NCBI RefSeq assembly: GCF_003148645.1 | Contig: NZ_QGGP01000004.1 | Span: forward strand, 186,001-250,000 | Reading direction: 5' to 3' | DNA: 64,000 nucleotides | DNA from: Xanthomarina spongicola | GTDB lineage: Bacteria; Bacteroidota; Bacteroidia; Flavobacteriales; Flavobacteriaceae | Shown here: in pieces, positions 47,500-56,232 of the stretch | How positions within the stretch are numbered: position 1 is the stretch's first letter | Layout of the letters: the number at the start of each line of letters is the position of its first letter | Made by a program: the position numbers and the translations under genes | Notes under the pieces: model-generated | The model's input: the letters and a program-made list of their open reading frames with translations, nothing else | Told to the model about the DNA's origin: nothing | Database searches by the model: none

Positions 47500-47520
47500 T
47501 GTTGTTTGTTGTTTGTTGTT
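47500..47520 (-). repeat. Heptanucleotide repeat against the FAH gene start
   Basis: Three perfect TGTTGTT copies on + (AACAACA on the coding strand) abut the start codon at 47499. The same situation, with ACTAACA, occurs before the gene at 17784. The rest of the gap to 47577 has TTCACAGAGTTTCGCTGAG (47552-47570), another short element. Confidence 0.85.
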
Positions 47521-47577
47521 GAGTTGGACTGTTTCACATTGCTACACATAGATTCACAGAGTTTCGCTGAGTGAAAA

Positions 47578-48354
47578 CTATTCCAATTTATTATTAAAAG
47601 ATCTTAATTTAATAGATGTCAATACCTTTTTAGTATATAACGGAAAATCGGCATTTAATATCCAACCAAAATATCCAGGTTCATTTTCTAAGACATCTAC
47701 AACACGTTTTCCTTTATGTTTACCAAATGAAAAACATTCTTCCCCTTCTTTATTATAAATTAAAAATCCTGCAAAATCGGCAAACTTTTTACGAGAACTA
47801 AAATCTGCTAAAAACTTAGTATCGTTTTCTAAAGTATCATATTTAGCAACTTGTGCTTTTAACACTTCGTAAGTTGCCAAGGTATCTGCTTCAGCACTAT
47901 GAGCATCGTCTAAATTTTTATCGCAATAAAATTTATAAGCAGCCACAAGAGTTCTTTGTTCCATTTTATGAAAAATAGTCTGAACATCTACAGACAATCT
48001 GTTTTTCATATCAAAATCAATGTCTGCACGAAGCATTTCTTCTGCTAAAAGAGGAATATCGAATCTATTTGAATTAAAACCTCCCAAATCTGAATCCTTA
48101 ATCAGGTTATGTATCTCTTTAGCTAATTCTTTAAAAGTAGGTTTATCTGCTACATCAGCATCTGAAATCCCATGAATTTTTGTGACTTCGGCAGGAATAG
48201 GAATGGTAGGGTTTACCAAACGTGTATAGCGTTCTTCCTTTCCATCTGGATAGACTTTTAGAATGGAAATTTCCACAATTCTATCTTGTGAAATATTAAC
48301 TCCAGTGGTTTCTAAATCGAAAAAACAGATGGGTTTGGTGAGATTAAGTTGCAT
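47578..48354 (-). CDS. DEDD-family 3'-5' exonuclease (DnaQ-like)
   Basis: A 258-residue exonuclease starting at ATG 48354 (MQLNLTKPICFFDLETTG). The longer frame to 48408 runs through the promoter and is rejected. Exo I is FFDLETTGVN, Exo II is GGFNSNRFDIPLL, and Exo III is DAHSAEADTLATYEVL. A C-terminal extension (~190-258) resembles the DUF3820-like tail that follows such exonucleases in Bacteroidota (FGKHKGKRVVDV). It may be a proofreading or repair nuclease. Confidence 0.92.
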   Translation of the reverse strand: MQLNLTKPICFFDLETTGVNISQDRIVEISILKVYPDGKEERYTRLVNPTIPIPAEVTKIHGISDADVADKPTFKELAKEIHNLIKDSDLGGFNSNRFDIPLLAEEMLRADIDFDMKNRLSVDVQTIFHKMEQRTLVAAYKFYCDKNLDDAHSAEADTLATYEVLKAQVAKYDTLENDTKFLADFSSRKKFADFAGFLIYNKEGEECFSFGKHKGKRVVDVLENEPGYFGWILNADFPLYTKKVLTSIKLRSFNNKLE

Positions 48355-48369
48355 GAAATATATTTTGTG

Positions 48370-48377
48370 CAAAGATA
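48370..48377 (-). promoter_or_regulatory. -7 promoter element of the exonuclease gene
   Basis: The minus strand reads TATCTTTG, 15 bases before ATG 48354. A TTG box lies 18 bases further upstream (48396-48398). Confidence 0.62.
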
Positions 48378-48450
48378 CTGAGAATAAATAAAAATGGCCA
48401 CCTATCAACTAAAACTAATTGACGAAATTTGGCTTTATTAGATAATTAGC

Positions 48451-48465
48451 CGAACTTCGTTTCAA
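48451..48465 (+). repeat. Shared intergenic motif, copy B
   Basis: CGAACTTCGTTTCAA lies about 30 bases before the P1 peptidase start. Compare the copies at 38861 and 50795. Confidence 0.45.
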
Positions 48466-48495
48466 TTACCTGAAAACCAATCAAAACAAATAATC

Positions 48496-49926
48496 ATGAA
48501 AAGATATATTTTCACTTTATCTATAATTTTCATTTTTCAAATAACCTATAGCCAAAACCCTAGAGCAAGAGATTTAGGAATTCCTTTTGCAGGAAATACT
48601 GGTGAGTTTAATGCTATTACAGATGTTCAAGGTGTTGAAGTTGGCTATAGTACTATCATAGAAGGCGAAGGCAAGAATGTACTTGGCGAAGGTCCAATTA
48701 GAACTGGAGTTACAGCTATATTTCCAAGAGGAAAAGCTAAAAAATTTAGTCCTGTTTATGCCAATTGGTACAGTCTAAATGGCAATGGAGAAATGACCGG
48801 AACCACTTGGGTGACAGAATCTGGTTTTTTAGAAACTCCAGTTATGATTACTAACACGAATAGTGTTGGCGAAGTAAGGCAAGCTGTATTAAAATGGTTT
48901 GTTGACACAGATTGGTATCGTGGTGAAAAATGGTGGTACACTTATCCTGTTGTAGCTGAAACTTATGATGGTTTTCTAAATGATATTTATGGTTTTCACG
49001 TGAAGGAAGAGCACGTGATAGAAGCCATAGAAAATACGTCTAGTGGTCAAATAGCTGAAGGCAATGTTGGTGGTGGAACAGGCATGATGTGCTTAGGCTT
49101 TAAAGGTGGTACAGGAACGTCTTCTAGAGTGGTACACATTAACGATTCTATGTATACTGTTGGCGTCCTTGTACAGTCCAATTTTGGTGCCAAGAGAAAT
49201 CTGACTATTGCTGGAGTTCCAGTTGGTATGGAACTCTTGAACATAAAAAGTGAAGAATATAAAGGCGACCCAATATCTAACAGAAAGGAAGGTGATGGCT
49301 CTATAATTGTTATTGTTGCAACAGATGCACCTTTACTTCCACATCAATTAAAACGAATTGCGCAACGAATTCCATTAGGTATTGGAAATGTTGGTGGACG
49401 TGGAAGCAATGGTTCTGGAGATATCTTTTTAGCCTTTTCAACTGCAAATGAAGGTGCTTTTAGCAGGTCTGAAAACACAACAGTTGAGAGTGTTTCCAAC
49501 GATATGATTTCTCCACTATTTGAAGCAACAGTTCAAGCAGTTGAAGAAGCCATCATCAATGCCATGGTTGCTGCCGAAACTATGGAAGGTATTCATGGAA
49601 ATACCAGTTACAGACTTCCACATGATGAAACCATTGAAGTCATGAAGAAGTACAACAGATATCAACCTGAAGTGATTCTAAAAAATAAAGAACTAGAAAC
49701 ATATGCAGGAAAATATGAATTTAGACCTGAAGCTTATGCAACCATATCTCAAGAAGGAGGAAAACTATTTATTCAATTCCCGAAAACTCATAAAGCAGAA
49801 ATGTCACCTATAAACAATCATACTTTCGAGGTTTTTGACTTTGGAATTCGTATAAGTTTCAATAAGAACACAACTGAACTAACCATTATGGCTAATGGTG
49901 AAACTAAAGCCAAGAAAGTTGAATAA
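48496..49926 (+). CDS. Exported P1 family (DmpA-type) aminopeptidase
   Basis: A 476-residue protein with signal peptide MKRYIFTLSIIFIFQITYS. Residues ~20-375 are the Ntn-type P1 peptidase (GNTGEFNAITDVQGVEVGYS, NVGGGTGMMCLGFKGGTG, GRGSNGSGDIF near the autoprocessing site). Residues ~390-476 are an extra DUF3471-like beta domain (ETYAGKYEFRPEAYATISQE). D-aminopeptidase activity is typical of the family. The esterase gene follows by 38 bases. Confidence 0.9.
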   Translation: MKRYIFTLSIIFIFQITYSQNPRARDLGIPFAGNTGEFNAITDVQGVEVGYSTIIEGEGKNVLGEGPIRTGVTAIFPRGKAKKFSPVYANWYSLNGNGEMTGTTWVTESGFLETPVMITNTNSVGEVRQAVLKWFVDTDWYRGEKWWYTYPVVAETYDGFLNDIYGFHVKEEHVIEAIENTSSGQIAEGNVGGGTGMMCLGFKGGTGTSSRVVHINDSMYTVGVLVQSNFGAKRNLTIAGVPVGMELLNIKSEEYKGDPISNRKEGDGSIIVIVATDAPLLPHQLKRIAQRIPLGIGNVGGRGSNGSGDIFLAFSTANEGAFSRSENTTVESVSNDMISPLFEATVQAVEEAIINAMVAAETMEGIHGNTSYRLPHDETIEVMKKYNRYQPEVILKNKELETYAGKYEFRPEAYATISQEGGKLFIQFPKTHKAEMSPINNHTFEVFDFGIRISFNKNTTELTIMANGETKAKKVE

Positions 49927-49964
49927 TAAAAAACACTAGAACAATCACTCTTTAAAATTTAAAA

Positions 49965-50771
49965 ATGAATAAAATAACTTTTTTATTGTTTCTTCTTACT
50001 CTAACCTTAAGCTGTAAAAACAATCCACAATATAACGACCCCATTCCAGAACACGACAATTTCACAATAGCATCCAGTCAAGTTGATGAAACTAGAGTAA
50101 TTAATGTTTGGCTACCTCCTACTTATAAAAATGGTAACGATTCGTTTCCAGTTTTATACATGCCAGATGGTGGCATCAAAGAAGATTTTCCACATATTGC
50201 AAATACCCTTGCAAAGCTTATAGAAGAAAAAAGCATTCCACCTTATATTCTTGTTGGTATTGAAAACACGGAAAGAGGAAGAGATCTATCTGGTTTTTCG
50301 GAAGTTGAAGCAGATGCACAATACTGTCCACTAACTGATGGTGCCAAGAATTTCCGTGGATTTATAACCGATGAGTTGATGCCCAAAATCAACAACACTT
50401 ATAGAACAACCAACAAAAAAGGGATAATTGGAGAATCTTTAGCAGGATTGTTTGTTATGGAAACCTTTTTGATAGCGCCTAAAGCTTTTGATTTATATAT
50501 AGCCATGGATCCATCCCTTTGGTGGAACAATTTCAATTTGGTTAAAGAAGCCAATAACCATTTAGCCGTTTTCCCTTCTGATGAGAAAAAATTATGGTTT
50601 GCAGGTTCTGGTGCAGAAGATATTTCCAAACACACACAAAAGCTCGCCAAGATTTTAGAAGCTGAAGCTCCTGAAAATCTGACATGGACCTATCAAGACG
50701 AACCTGATGAAAAACACAGTACCATTTTTAGAGCTACTAAAGAAAAAGCTATTATTTGGGCTTTGAATTAA
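49965..50771 (+). CDS. Esterase-family alpha/beta hydrolase lipoprotein
   Basis: A 268-residue protein with lipoprotein signal MNKITFLLFLLTLTLSC. The nucleophile elbow is GESLAGL, with the esterase (IroE/BesA-like) features VLYMPDGG, YILVGIENTERG and the C-terminal His in DEKHST. The Asp is probably in AMDPSLWW or near GSGAEDI. The fold suits siderophore ester or other small-ester hydrolysis; the substrate is unknown. Confidence 0.88.
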   Translation: MNKITFLLFLLTLTLSCKNNPQYNDPIPEHDNFTIASSQVDETRVINVWLPPTYKNGNDSFPVLYMPDGGIKEDFPHIANTLAKLIEEKSIPPYILVGIENTERGRDLSGFSEVEADAQYCPLTDGAKNFRGFITDELMPKINNTYRTTNKKGIIGESLAGLFVMETFLIAPKAFDLYIAMDPSLWWNNFNLVKEANNHLAVFPSDEKKLWFAGSGAEDISKHTQKLAKILEAEAPENLTWTYQDEPDEKHSTIFRATKEKAIIWALN

Positions 50772-50794
50772 ATTGACTTTTAGAAAAAAATGCA

Positions 50795-50809
50795 CGACCT
50801 TCGTCTAAC
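50795..50809 (+). repeat. Shared intergenic motif, copy C
   Basis: CGACCTTCGTCTAAC is the most divergent of three similar motifs (others at 38861 and 48451). Confidence 0.35.
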
Positions 50810-50838
50810 AGCTGATTTAAATCATTAAAACGGATTTA

Positions 50839-50846
50839 TATCTTTA
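50839..50846 (+). promoter_or_regulatory. Candidate -7 element
   Basis: TATCTTTA lies 34 bases before the lipoprotein gene at 50881. Confidence 0.5.
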
Positions 50847-50880
50847 CATTAGTAGCACATAAAAACACAGAAATATTCAA

Positions 50881-51309
50881 ATGATAATTGGTAAAAAAGT
50901 CTTGTTATTATTCACCATTATTACAATTGTAAGTTGTAATTCTTATAAAAATTTTAGTGGAAAGACTTATTATGCTCATAAAGTCAATGAAAAAAAACAT
51001 TATAAAATTACTTTTAATGAAGACTCAACATATATATATTTTAATGATAAATGTCAAGATAATCATTTCGGAATTTGGAAGTTAGAAAATAAAACTATAA
51101 TTCTTTTCGATGATGACTTTGAAGGAATGATTTATGATTCCATAACAAAAATCAACAGAAAAGCAGACACTTTTACTCTGAAAAATAAAAATTTACTTTT
51201 TATAAATAAAGATACTCTAATTCCAAATAAAAAATTAGATTCAATATTTGATTACTGTGAGAATACTGAAGTATTAGTTAAACTAGGTTGTATGAAACGT
51301 TCTGAATAA
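50881..51309 (+). CDS. Small lipoprotein of unknown function
   Basis: A 142-residue predicted lipoprotein: N-terminus MIIGKKVLLLFTIITIVSC with lipobox TIVSC. The mature part is Lys- and Asn-rich with a beta pattern (HYKITFNEDSTYIYFNDKC, FGIWKLENKTIILFDDD), as in small lipocalin-like Bacteroidota lipoproteins. I do not recognise a family. Two Cys remain near the C-terminus (DYCEN, LGCMK). Confidence 0.75.
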   Translation: MIIGKKVLLLFTIITIVSCNSYKNFSGKTYYAHKVNEKKHYKITFNEDSTYIYFNDKCQDNHFGIWKLENKTIILFDDDFEGMIYDSITKINRKADTFTLKNKNLLFINKDTLIPNKKLDSIFDYCENTEVLVKLGCMKRSE

Positions 51310-51417
51310 ACCCAATAAATAACAAAATTACGACAAACTTAAAAATCGTTTTAGTTCTCCTCTTCTCATCAGTTAAATTAATAAATACGAAACAAAAGAT
51401 AATGGATGAAAACAAAA

Positions 51418-51445
51418 AAAAGCACCATCCTAAAATGGTGCTTTT
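51418..51445. terminator. Bidirectional intrinsic terminator
   Basis: AAAAGCACCAT-CCTAAA-ATGGTGCTTTT (11-bp stem) lies between the convergent lipoprotein and E2 genes. Confidence 0.9.
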
Positions 51446-51487
51446 GTGTTTTTATATAAATGAGATCCTTTTTTTCAAAGGGATTTG

Positions 51488-52846
51488 TTAGATTTCTCTA
51501 TTAGAATCCCAAGCTTCTAAATAATCTTTAACAGCTTTAACAAATTGGCCTCCAAGAGCTCCATTTACAACTCTGTGGTCGTAAGAATGCGATAAGAACA
51601 TTCTGTAACGAATGCCTATAAAATCTCCTTCAGGAGTTTCAACAACTGCAGGCACTTTTCTAATAGCTCCAAGAGCTAAAATCCCAACTTGTGGCTGATT
51701 AATAATTGGTGTTCCCATGATGCTACCAAAAGTACCAACATTGGTTACTGTATAAGTTCCACCTTGTATATCGTCTGGTTTCAATTGGTTTAATCTAGCT
51801 CTATTTGCTAAATCGTTTACCTTTTTAGTCATTCCAACTAAATTAAGTTGGTCAGCATCTTTAATAACAGGAACAATTAAGTTTCCATCTCCTAAAGCTG
51901 CAGCCATACCTAAATTAATATGTTTTTTCTTTACAATAGTATCTCCTTGAAGTGAAATATTCATCATTGGGAAATCGCGTAAGGCTTTTGCAATGGCTTC
52001 CATAAAGATTGGTGTAAAGGTTAAGTTTTCTCCTTCACGTTTTGCAAAACCATCTTTTACTTTTTTACGCCAATTCCATATTTTAGTCACATCTGCTTCA
52101 ATAAAACTCTGTACGTGAGCTGAAGTTTGAACCGACTCAACCATATGATGTGCAATAATTTTGCCCATTCTGGTCATTTCTATTATCTCATCGTCTCCAC
52201 TTGCAACTACAGGAGTTGGAGCAGGTTTTTCAAGTTTAGCAGGAGTTGCTTGAGACTTCTCGACAGAGCCTGTACTGAGCGAAGTCGAAGTACTAGAAGT
52301 GGCAACAGTTTGTTGTGGAGCAGAACCTCTAGACTCTAAATGAGCTAGAATATCATTTTTAGTCACGCGACCATCTTTTCCAGTTCCAGCAAGCGCATCT
52401 AATTCAGCTTGAGAAATGCCTTCTTTTTTAGCAATGTTTTTCACTAAAGGCGAATAGAATCTATCTTCCGATGAACTTACAGCAGTCACAGTTTCTTTAG
52501 CAGTTTCAACCGTTTGCGCTACTTGAGCTACAGCAGCCTGTTCTGCAACTGGAGCTTGTTGTGCTGGTTCTGCTTTTGGTGTTGCAGCTTCAACTGAGCC
52601 TTCACCTTCAGTTTCTATAACAGCAATAACTTGTCCTACTTGAACTACATCGTCCACGTTGAATAATTTTTCAACTAAAACGCCAGTAACTTCACTAGGC
52701 ACTTCGCTATCAACTTTATCTGTTGCAATTTCAAGAACTGCTTCGTCTGCTTCAATAGTTTCACCAACTTCTTTTAACCAAGAAGTGATGGTTGCTTCAG
52801 CAACACTTTCACCCATTTTAGGGAGTTTTAATTCAAATTTTGCCAT
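51488..52846 (-). CDS. 2-oxo acid dehydrogenase E2 (dihydrolipoyl acyltransferase)
   Basis: A 452-residue E2 subunit. Lipoyl domain: residues 1-78 with lipoyl Lys 44 (EIATDKVDSE). An Ala/Pro-rich linker follows, then the E1/E3-binding domain (~130-168, YSPLVKNIAKKEGI...GRVTKNDIL), a second linker, and the catalytic domain (~220-452). The C-terminal motif reads SYDHRVVNGALGG: the His is present but the usual Asp of HxxxDG is Asn (428). A 37-base palindromic repeat is inserted in frame in the second linker (~residues 186-198). It may belong to the branched-chain or another complex; no E1/E3 genes are near. Confidence 0.92.
   Translation of the reverse strand: MAKFELKLPKMGESVAEATITSWLKEVGETIEADEAVLEIATDKVDSEVPSEVTGVLVEKLFNVDDVVQVGQVIAVIETEGEGSVEAATPKAEPAQQAPVAEQAAVAQVAQTVETAKETVTAVSSSEDRFYSPLVKNIAKKEGISQAELDALAGTGKDGRVTKNDILAHLESRGSAPQQTVATSSTSTSLSTGSVEKSQATPAKLEKPAPTPVVASGDDEIIEMTRMGKIIAHHMVESVQTSAHVQSFIEADVTKIWNWRKKVKDGFAKREGENLTFTPIFMEAIAKALRDFPMMNISLQGDTIVKKKHINLGMAAALGDGNLIVPVIKDADQLNLVGMTKKVNDLANRARLNQLKPDDIQGGTYTVTNVGTFGSIMGTPIINQPQVGILALGAIRKVPAVVETPEGDFIGIRYRMFLSHSYDHRVVNGALGGQFVKAVKDYLEAWDSNREI
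52255..52291. repeat. REP-like palindromic repeat inside the E2 gene
   Basis: The arms are ACTTCTCGAC (52255-52264) and GTCGAAGT (52284-52291). On the minus strand it contains ACTTCGACTTCGCTCAGTAC, a type I recall as interspersed in Bacteroidota. It keeps the E2 frame open and encodes part of a Ser/Thr-rich linker. Confidence 0.65.
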
Positions 52847-52883
52847 ATCTGTAATGGAAAGGTGTTTTTTTAAATTATGACTG

Positions 52884-52891
52884 CAAAATTA
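52884..52891 (-). promoter_or_regulatory. Candidate -7 element of the E2 gene
   Basis: The minus strand reads TAATTTTG, matching TAnnTTTG, 37 bases before the E2 start. Confidence 0.5.
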
Positions 52892-52926
52892 ATGAAAAAT
52901 CATTGAATCTATTACAGTTTATTCAA

Positions 52927-54033
52927 TTAATTATTTTTTATATGAATGACTTCGCCTCTACTTTTAGAACTATTACTACCCAAAATAAATTTAGAATTTT
53001 TGAGTAAAAATTTAAAAGTACTTGATGCTTTTTTATTATTATTAGAGACAATTTCTATAGACTTTTTAAAGCCTAAAAAATGCGTATCTAAAATATATTC
53101 GAATTTTGGAATATACTTACTAACTGAATTTTGAACTACCATTTTCTTGTTCAAAGTGTTTTGTATTCCTTGGTTTATTTCATTTGAAATAAATACATAC
53201 TCCTTAACACTATTCGAATATGCTTCGCCTTTTGGGAAAAAAAGCGAGACTATTTTAATACCAAACCAAATTAATACATTAAATAGCCAATTGGCTTTAA
53301 AATGCTTTTCAAAAAACAATTGCATCGAACTATTAAATCGTTTGGCGTAGGTTTCATCTTTTAAGGTGCTTTCTCCTTTAAAATGAATAACTGATGTTTC
53401 TGGATTGTAATAATTTTGGTAACCAGCTTTCAATATTTTATAAGATAAATCTAAATCTTCTCCATACATAAAATAGTCTTCATCAAAACCACCAACTTCT
53501 AGATATACATTTCTTTTCATTATCATAAAAGCTCCAACAAGTATCGCTACCTTACCAATACTATTTTCGTTTACTTGTGAAGCATAGTAAGGTTTTGTAT
53601 AACCTAAAACTTTTTTAATAGAAACAACAGGTGTTGGTATATTACGCTTACTTTCTGGCAGAAATTGTCCTTTACCATCTATTAATCTACAACCTAAAAT
53701 TCCTAAATCTGATTTGGTTTCAGCAAATTTCAATAAAATCTCGAAGGTATCTTCAGCAACTATTGTGTCTGGATTTAATATGCACAAATAGTCTCCTTGA
53801 GCTTGCCTTACTCCAATATTATTACCTTTTGAAAAACCGTCGTTAGACTTATTTTCAATGAGTTTAATTTTTGGGAATAGTTGTTTTACCATTTGGCAAC
53901 TATCGTCTGGGGAATTATTATCCACTACAATAATTTCGGCATCAATATTGGTTATAGCTGCTTCGACACTTCTTAGACAAAGCTCTAAAAAATGACGTAC
54001 ATTATAATTTAATATGATGATTGATAGTTTCAA
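52927..54033 (-). CDS. Family 2 glycosyltransferase
   Basis: A 368-residue GT-A transferase beginning MKLSIIILNYNVRHFLELCL, with VDNNSPDDS and LNPDTIVAED for the donor site. DEDYFMYGEDLDLSYKI is typical of rhamnosyl- or other cell-surface sugar transferases (WcaA/RfbN-like). The C-terminal ~100 residues include one hydrophobic stretch. It follows recR on the same strand with a nine-base gap, so the pair is likely co-transcribed. Confidence 0.9.
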   Translation of the reverse strand: MKLSIIILNYNVRHFLELCLRSVEAAITNIDAEIIVVDNNSPDDSCQMVKQLFPKIKLIENKSNDGFSKGNNIGVRQAQGDYLCILNPDTIVAEDTFEILLKFAETKSDLGILGCRLIDGKGQFLPESKRNIPTPVVSIKKVLGYTKPYYASQVNENSIGKVAILVGAFMIMKRNVYLEVGGFDEDYFMYGEDLDLSYKILKAGYQNYYNPETSVIHFKGESTLKDETYAKRFNSSMQLFFEKHFKANWLFNVLIWFGIKIVSLFFPKGEAYSNSVKEYVFISNEINQGIQNTLNKKMVVQNSVSKYIPKFEYILDTHFLGFKKSIEIVSNNNKKASSTFKFLLKNSKFILGSNSSKSRGEVIHIKNN

Positions 54034-54042
54034 ACGTATATA

Positions 54043-54660
54043 TTAAGATTTTAATGAAGCTTCGAAAGGAATTCGATTAATAATACTTCTCCCAAGGGTA
54101 ATTTCGTCTGTATACTCCAATTCGTTTCCAACTGAAATCCCTCTTGCAATGGTAGAAGTTGTAACATTATAATCTTGGATTTGTCGATATATATAAAAAT
54201 TAGTGGTATCTCCTTCCATGGTGGAACCCAAAGCAAAAATTAGTTCCTTAACGATTCCTTGTTTTACTTTTTCTACTAAAGGTTGAATATTTAATTCGTT
54301 AGGACCAATGCCATCCATAGGTGAAATTTTTCCTCCTAAAACATGATATAATCCTTTAAATGAGCTTGTGTTTTCGATTGCCATAACATCGCGAATATCT
54401 TCTACTACACATATAATTTCTTTAGTTCTATGTGGATTAGCACAAATTTCGCAAACCTCTTTATCGCTAATATTATTACAACTTTTACAGAATTTAATAT
54501 CTAACCTCATAGACTCTAAAGCTTTAGCTAACTGCACAGTCTGATCTTCAGGCTGTCTTAATAAATGCAACATTAAACGCAAGGCTGTGCGCTTACCAAT
54601 TCCTGGTAATTGCGACATTTCATTGACTGCTTTTTCTAAAAGTTTAGACGAAAATTCCAT
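54043..54660 (-). CDS. recR: Recombination mediator RecR
   Basis: A 205-residue RecF-pathway protein. It has an HhH motif ([18 protein letters not shown]), a zinc finger of four Cys ([16 protein letters not shown]) and a Toprim domain ([12 protein letters not shown]). The start is ATG 54660 ([12 protein letters not shown]); the extension to 54687 lacks an ATG. The promoter region overlaps a palindromic element. Confidence 0.96.
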   Translation of the reverse strand: MEFSSKLLEKAVNEMSQLPGIGKRTALRLMLHLLRQPEDQTVQLAKALESMRLDIKFCKSCNNISDKEVCEICANPHRTKEIICVVEDIRDVMAIENTSSFKGLYHVLGGKISPMDGIGPNELNIQPLVEKVKQGIVKELIFALGSTMEGDTTNFYIYRQIQDYNVTTSTIARGISVGNELEYTDEITLGRSIINRIPFEASLKS

Positions 54661-54684
54661 AGCTGCGAATTTACTATTTAGCCA

Positions 54685-54773
54685 CAAATTACACTAATTT
54701 TCAGTAATTCTTTTTATTTATAGATGCTTCCCATACAAAAATTTGGAATTTGCCATATAATACGTGTAATTTG
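54685..54773. repeat. Element with 10-bp perfect terminal inverted repeats
   Basis: CAAATTACAC (54685-54694) and GTGTAATTTG (54764-54773) enclose 69 bases in the recR/symporter divergent gap. It may be a shrunken mobile palindrome or a regulatory site, as both promoters must lie in this gap. Confidence 0.5.
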
Positions 54774-54795
54774 AACACTTGAAACCATTTTATTT

Positions 54796-56232
54796 ATGAA
54801 TGCTACTCAAATTATTCTTTTAATAGCTGCCTATTTTGGAGTATTAATTTTAATTTCTTATTTCACTGGGAAGAAGTCTGGAAACGATGCTTTTTTTAAA
54901 GGAAATAAACAATCTCCTTGGTTTGTAGTTGCTTTTGGAATGATTGGAGCTTCACTTTCTGGAGTCACTTTCATTTCGGTTCCTGGTTGGATTGAAGCTT
55001 CGCAGTTTAGTTATATGCAAGTGGTTTTAGGTTACATTGTAGGCTATTTAGTTATTGGAACTGTTTTACTTCCTTTGTACTATAAGCTTAATTTAACCTC
55101 AATTTACACCTATTTAGATGAACGCTTTGGTAATTATTCCTATAAAACTGGAGCGTCTTTTTTCTTATTATCAAGAGTTGTAGGCGCCAGTTTTAGACTA
55201 TTTTTAGTAGCTAACGTTCTTCAGGTTATTCTTTTTGACGATATTGGTATTGCCTTTTGGCAAACTGTTATCATTACGGTTTTATTAATTTGGCTGTATA
55301 CCTTTAAATCTGGCATAAAAACCATTGTTTGGACAGATACCTTACAAACGCTCTTTATGCTTATTGCAGTTGGTGTTGCCATTTATTTTGTGAGTGATGA
55401 ATTAGGTTTGACAGGTGGAAATATCTTAGGCTTTGTTTTAGATAATGAGATGTCTAAAACCTTTTTCTTCGACGATTTTAAATCCAGTAATTACTTTTGG
55501 AAACAGTTTATTTCTGGTGCTTTTATTGCTATTGTTATGACAGGTTTAGACCAAGACATGATGCAAAAGAACCTAACCTGCAAAACACTAAAAGATGCAC
55601 AAAAAAATATGTTTTGGTTTACTATTGTTCTTACTGTAGTTAACTTTATCTTTTTATGTTTAGGACTACTTTTAACTGTTTATGCACAACAAAATGGGAT
55701 TGATGCACATAAAGATGATTTGTTTCCAATATTAGCAAAAAATCATTTAGGTATTGGTGTGTTTGTATTCTTTCTAATCGGATTAATTGCAGCAGCTTAC
55801 AGTAGTGCAGATAGTGCCTTAACTGCATTAACAACCTCTTTTAGTATTGATATTTTAGATATTGAAAAGAAACTTGACGAAAAAGCGCAAATAGCTAAAA
55901 GAAAGCAGATTCATATTTTGTTCTCTTTAATATTGATTCTGGTAATTATCTCATTCAAATACCTAATTAAAGATGAAAGTGTTATTGCTAAACTTTTTGT
56001 TTTTGCAGGTTATACGTATGGACCTTTACTAGGTCTTTATGCTTTTGGTTTGTTTACTAAATGGCAAGTAAAAGACAAGTTAGTTCCAGTAATTGCAATT
56101 CTTTCGCCTGTTCTATCTTATATAATAAGTGTGAACAGTTCAAAATGGTTTGGTTTTGAATTTGGGTTCTTTATCTTAATATTGAATGGGTTCTTAACTT
56201 TCTTAGGGCTAGTATTGATTCGTAGAAAGTAA
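54796..56232 (+). CDS. Sodium:solute symporter (SSS family)
   Basis: A 478-residue transporter with 12-13 membrane segments. Family features include AFGMIGASLSGVTFISVPGW near helix 2 and GLIAAAYSSADSALTALTTS in the middle (sodium-site Ser). It imports an organic solute with sodium; the solute cannot be told. Its last 24 bases overlap the end of the convergent CoA-binding gene. Confidence 0.9.
   Translation: MNATQIILLIAAYFGVLILISYFTGKKSGNDAFFKGNKQSPWFVVAFGMIGASLSGVTFISVPGWIEASQFSYMQVVLGYIVGYLVIGTVLLPLYYKLNLTSIYTYLDERFGNYSYKTGASFFLLSRVVGASFRLFLVANVLQVILFDDIGIAFWQTVIITVLLIWLYTFKSGIKTIVWTDTLQTLFMLIAVGVAIYFVSDELGLTGGNILGFVLDNEMSKTFFFDDFKSSNYFWKQFISGAFIAIVMTGLDQDMMQKNLTCKTLKDAQKNMFWFTIVLTVVNFIFLCLGLLLTVYAQQNGIDAHKDDLFPILAKNHLGIGVFVFFLIGLIAAAYSSADSALTALTTSFSIDILDIEKKLDEKAQIAKRKQIHILFSLILILVIISFKYLIKDESVIAKLFVFAGYTYGPLLGLYAFGLFTKWQVKDKLVPVIAILSPVLSYIISVNSSKWFGFEFGFFILILNGFLTFLGLVLIRRK

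Noticed and set aside
52127-52339. Frameshift or assembly error in E2 at the repeat
   Set aside because: The reading frame is open and the protein continues correctly on both sides of the repeat.
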